Positions 54,601 to 60,600 of a stretch of DNA of 64,000 nt are shown piece after piece. Position numbers and translations under genes: made by a program. Source of the DNA: Elysia crispata (lineage: Eukaryota > Mollusca > Gastropoda > Plakobranchidae). Where the stretch lies: the NCBI GenBank assembly GCA_033675545.1, contig JAWDGP010006763.1, positions 551,001 through 615,000 of the forward strand. Direction: 5' to 3'. The first letter of the stretch is position 1; each line of letters starts with the position of its first letter. The notes under the pieces are model-generated. The model made no database searches. It was given only the letters and a program-made list of their open reading frames with translations, and was not told the DNA's origin.

Positions 54601-57600
54601 TCACTTACTCAGCATTTGCTCATCTTCTTCCACTTCGACAAATTCTGAAACAGATGAAGCACCATCACTTTCAACAGAATGTCTTCTCCGTTTTGCTGAA
54701 ACAGAGACGGAAAAAGTATTTATGAAGATAATTATCTTATATTATAATATATGAATGTGGAGGAAAATAAATGTCGTCGTCTTAATCAGAAGAATAAAAA
54801 GACATTAATAATAATATTTGACTTGGGTTTCTTTCAGACAATTTGAAACGAAAAAATTGGCAGGAAATTTATTCACCTTAGTTTTCACAGCTTGGATCAA
54901 AAGCTCAATATATAAACCTAAGCGTCCCATGCCAATACCAGACTTGGCTAACAAGTCAAGTGATCCTATTGTTTGCAGCTGGCAAAAAGTACCGGTGTCC
55001 ACTGCACCAGGCAAGCTGACCCACAATTGTATGAACCATCCAACTGATCTAATCAGAGTAGTTTCACAGCGGAACTGCTGGTGATTTTACCTTTGGCATA
55101 GTCATATGGGGTTACACCGGCAGGTTAATCTTAGCCTAGACTATAACACTTGCATTCACGGACAGATGAATTTACACAATTTTAAAATGTGGTTAGCACT
55201 AAAATACAGACAGAATCATTCAGATAGTTACACAAATAAAAAATTTATTTCACAAACTTAACAGTGATGTCAGTTTTGAAACAAAAAAAAATAACAGACA
55301 TCCACAACCACAGTAAAACAATCTGGTTTGTGTAGACCCACTCCTTTGTTAACTTCTTAATTTTCTAAAATTCATTAAAAAAGTTACAAAGCCCGCCTCA
55401 TTTCTTTACCTCCACTTATTTCTTTGGGCGCTGATGTTTAATTAACGAAAGATATTGCTAGAAGATTGCCAGACTTGCACTTCATGAAAGTCAGGACTCC
55501 TTCCATGACAATATTGATACAACATAATAACAACTGAGCACTTTAAAAGTTCACAAAGATGAAGCTTCTTTGGGTTCCTTTTCTTGATTAAAGGCTCCTC
55601 TCTTACAAGCCCGACAGAGTTTGTTTGAACAATTCATGTTTATGGAATTAAAAGTATTCTCCATTCCCGATATAAATTGAGATATAAACAATGTGAAGCT
55701 AATACGCCAAAAGCTTCAAAATGAGAAGGGTAAATAAATTGACAAAACAACATATTGACAGTCCATGTTCTTTTTTTTTTCTATTTGCCCCATCAATATC
55801 AAAATGTAATTCACAATTCTACAGAGAAAAAGGAAATTAGAAAAAAAAAAAAGTTCATTTGCTACACTTTTTGTCATGATTTTATATTTCAATGAAAATA
55901 GATCACAACTGATTATTGATTGAATATTCATTATTTCCTTATTATGTTTCGAAGCTAAAAAACTAAGAATGATAGAATATTATGTATTATAGAAACTTTG
56001 TCAGGCAGATGTGAATATCGATAACAAGTATGTACCATAGCTTAAAAACAAATAACATATCCAACTTGAAATTACACAGGGATAATAACTAATGATGATG
56101 AAGATTTTTTAATTAATCAAAATACAAAAATGTCATTTAAAACTTGTGTTACGTATAAATCAAATGTAGTGTTTGACTCCATCTACACATAATTGATTGA
56201 ACAAATGTCTAAAATAGAACATGCTCAGCTTTAATTACAATATTTTAAGGTAGGATTCTAAGGAAAACAGTGCATGTTAAAAGGAGGTCTTATTAATCAG
56301 CAGATAAAAAAATGCTGTGGGTGTACGGGCTAGTGAGGACTGAGCCAACGCATCTACGTTCCATCTGTCAGTCATGAGTTATAATCCTGGTCAGGAGTTA
56401 AATGGAAGAAAACTAAGGATCCATTACAGTATAAAGACATTATAAATTTACTGTGCAGTGTTTTCTTGTCTGCTTTGCATCACTATAGATGGGTCTGTTA
56501 CTTTGTCTAATTTTTTTTTTATTATTTTTCCCAATTTGTAGACCTCTAAAATTATAAACTGTACAATGAGATGAAATAAAGCCTATTAGAAAACCTGATT
56601 CAGATATAGTTCACCAACTGTGAATACTATAAAACAAAAAATTAAGAGGATAGATCAAGTAGAACCCTAAAAGTTTGGGTGTGTTTGATCAATTTGCAAA
56701 GAGGCAAAGTTGAAAGCAGATGCATCAAAATTTCAAAATCATTACTGGATTCACAATAAAATTTCAATAAGCTACTCTCTACAATAAAGGGTGACATATA
56801 GAAGAGGACATGTACTTCAAAAATGCTATTGAGCCCGAGAACAAGAATGACTAGATTTAATCTCAAGAATGGCATACCAATTTTTCTTTTTTAGAAATAA
56901 GCAGAAGAAAATTGGCGTCATTGGGTATTCCATTGCTCTTGCATAAAGAAAACAATAATGTATCTCTTTGACATTCCCCATTCAGCAATCATGATTACAG
57001 GAAAAACAAGTTTCCACTAGATGTACTTGAAAATAGACCAGAAATATTTTGATTTTATTCCTTGTTCTGTCTGTAATGGACAAAAAACTTACCTGCCCTA
57101 TTTTTGTAAGTATCTTCAGATCGGCGATTCCTAGACACTTGAAATGTCATGTCTCCATGCCCAGCTGCCCTTGAAATATTATAATTGGCATCATCCCTCT
57201 TCCTCTTACGAGAATCGCTATCACAGTCAGTTTTTACTACAACAGAAGACAAATATGGTACTTTCATGATTCCTTTTTGATGAGCATAATGGTATGTGGT
57301 GTCTTACTATCATTCTGAGATTTCGCAGACAACATACATATCCCTGATTATGAGTCAAAACGTAATTAGCATGTGGTTTCCTCAGAGCTGCTACTTATTC
57401 AGCCAATTGTAGCCAAAAAAGCATAAGAGTAAAACCATAAAACTTAAAGAAAAGGCGGCAGTATACAGGCCATACGCACTTCTGTGTTAGCCTCACCTGA
57501 ATTAACTCTATAGTTTCAAGGAATAAGGTTTAAGGGCTTTGTGGGGGGGGGAGAGAGAGAGAGAAACTGAAATGAAAGTTTACCAGGCTTAAAGGAAAAA

Positions 57601-60600
57601 TAGTGTTTCTTTCTTCTAGAAGTTTAACTGTTATATTAATCAGAAGGTTTCCTCAGGTAGAAGTCAATGCAGTTAGCTAAAGATATACACTTGCACACCA
57701 AGGGACTGTAAATATCTTTTTTGATTTACACACATTTTAGATACTCTGTTAAAAAACTTCACAATTATAGGAAAATAAAAAAAAAAAAATCACCAATTGC
57801 TAATTTAAATATAGTACATGAAAGAAGCATATTAGATCTTAACTCACCAGAACCACCTTTGTGGATTGTCTTCAGAGTCTGTTTCAAAAAAAAAAAAAAA
57901 AGAAGAAGAGAAAAGGTAAGAAAATGGATGAGAGCTGCTTCCAATGAAAACCGAACAAAATTGTATGTTTTGACCTCTCTTTATTGAATCATACATGGCC
58001 ATGATCAGGGGTATATGTGAAGCAGCTGAGGAATTTCAGTTGCAAGTTGCCATTACCAATTTTGAGAAACAGTGTTATAAAGAAAAAAAAAAAAAATCAT
58101 TTTTTAGTCAATGTGGAGTTATGGTCATAACTGCAATCTATAACCTTTTTTCTTCATGCCATGAGAACAAAACATTTCAAAACATCGCTTTAATGTGTTT
58201 ATTTTGCATTTTTGTGAGGCTACTTCTGTCCGCGCATGCAAAAATTTCCCCTAAATTGAGGGAAACATAGAGATTACTTTGCAACAGCTTCACCTGAACT
58301 TAAAAACATTCAAACGTCAAGTATTTGGTATCAAATTTTTCGTCTTTGTCTTTAGAGTATGTTTATGGTTTGTGTACATGAAATCTAAAATATAGAATTT
58401 AGTGCACAACCTCCATTTCAAGCACTTGATCAGTTCTCAATTTAGAGCGAAATACCAACGAGGTTTCAACCGCTGATCATTTCTACTCTTTAAAACTTGT
58501 CAACTTGCACAGAAAACATTCATAAACATTGTAAATTATATATGTTTATATTTGCCATAAGCTTATTATTTGTATTTGCTTTAAAATAGACAGCATGGCC
58601 TGTTTTGTTTAAGCACTTGTGATCAGTTGTGAAGCCAAGCGCAATGGGCGTCGGACGTATCTAGAACTAGAGACACTGTACATGATGAGCGACACAGGAT
58701 TGCTGCTCTATTAAATAGAATTAATGCCGTCAATGATGACAATGCACTAGACCAAGACTACGCAGATCATCTTAATGATTATTTTTGGACAGACCCCAGT
58801 GCTTCTGACTGACTTTGATAATACTGATACTAGCGATCTTGAAAGTGAAAGTGATTGCACTGAGAAGCAAACACCAAGATAGTGCTTATTCTGCCTGACA
58901 ACGATTGAAGGACCCGAGTAAAAGTAATCATCTATGAAAAAAATATACATTTTTCTAATTCTACTTGGAAAATTCATTGAGGATCAAAATAATAGCTTGA
59001 TTGTGAACTGATGAGATACATCATAAATTCAGATATTTTTGGTAAAATGGTATATCTTAAAATGCGGATATTGACCATTTGACGGCTATAAACCACTAAA
59101 ATGTAAGAAATAGACATAAATATTGATCATTCACTCATTACATTATTGTACAATATTATTAAACTTGATTTCATGTGTTAATTGGTATACAGAAGTTTTG
59201 TGAGTAGAAATGTAAAAAGAAATGACAAAAAATGAACCAAAACTTTTCAGGCCATTTTCTCAAAAAGTGGGTATTGGTAGGTAAGGAATCTTTGAAAGAC
59301 AATATCTCAGCTTCTAATGAAAATTTTAAGAAGCTGTAAAAGCCATTCTCTTCAGAAATGTTTTCTGTTTCAGAGAAAGTATACAACTTAATATGCTTAA
59401 CAATTGACTTAAGACTGAAAATCCCTGGCTCCCTCACATATATATAGAGAGGCACTGTAAGAATTATGCACCTATTAAAAAATTATGGACTAAGGTTTAA
59501 AAGTTGAAATTACAGTACATGACAAGAAGAGGAAAGACAATGAAGGACAAACAATCTGGACAGACCTGATGGAAATGATAAGATCTTACTGACATCTGAC
59601 AAACTCAAAAATGAAATTGCTAAAGCTTAAGCAAAGTGAACTCTTCTAAGGAAATAGGTTTTGGAATCTATGTTTCATGGGATATGAAATCCAACAGCAG
59701 AGCTCATTTGCTAATGAAAAACACTTTATGCCCTTATTTCAGGTTGCCTTCATCCCCAAAATGATACAAAAAAATTTAAGTTAAAAAATCAGGTTTTAAA
59801 AAATTGTCAGGCTCCTTGATCAAATTTACCTTTGAAATAGACTAAAAGCTTAAAAGCAAAGTAGGACACAAAGGTAGTGCCTCATGGCTCTTTACAAACT
59901 TTTTGGCTATTAACTTACTTTAAAAAAGCTTGAATGATTATTTTCAAAAATAGAGATTTTCAATGTATCTTTTATTCTAAGAGTTCTCTACATTAACTGT
60001 CTCATAAATACTAGACTCTGATGAATTTTCACATGATTGACAACATGCTATTAATATATATATATTATAAAAACAAAAATAAACATGTTAACCCTCCTTA
60101 AATCATTTTGGATGATATGGAGATTGTGATAGTAATTATTTCATATGGTTGAAAAATGATTGGTTATAAACATACTTAATAAATGACATGTTTTCAACAG
60201 ATGATGATTAAGATATTCATTATAACTAGGGAAACACCAAAAAAGAAAATACTTACAGAAGGATCCAACATTTCCAACCTCACAACCGGTTCATTTTTTC
60301 CCACACTTCCTTGAGCTTTTGATTTGTGTGAAGAGTCTGAATTTCTTGTGGGACTAGAAATATGCGGTGGTAATGGAAGTCTACTTATGTTGCTATTCAT
60401 TTGATCACCAATGTTTTCTAATACAATTACAGGCTCTGGCAGCACTGGAGGTCCATGGTGTGAGGCCTTGTTAACTAAGACCTCTGACACATTTTGTACA
60501 AGTTCCTGAGATTTCAAGCCATGAACATTTTGGTGTATGTTATTTGTGTGTGATGACATTGGGGTATGCCTAGTCCGTCTTTCATGCCGAGAAAGTGAAT

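Noticed and set aside
58640-58880. piggyBac transposase N-terminus
   Set aside because: The acidic composition is suggestive only. There is no catalytic motif and no TTAA-flanked ends, so I left it unclassified.
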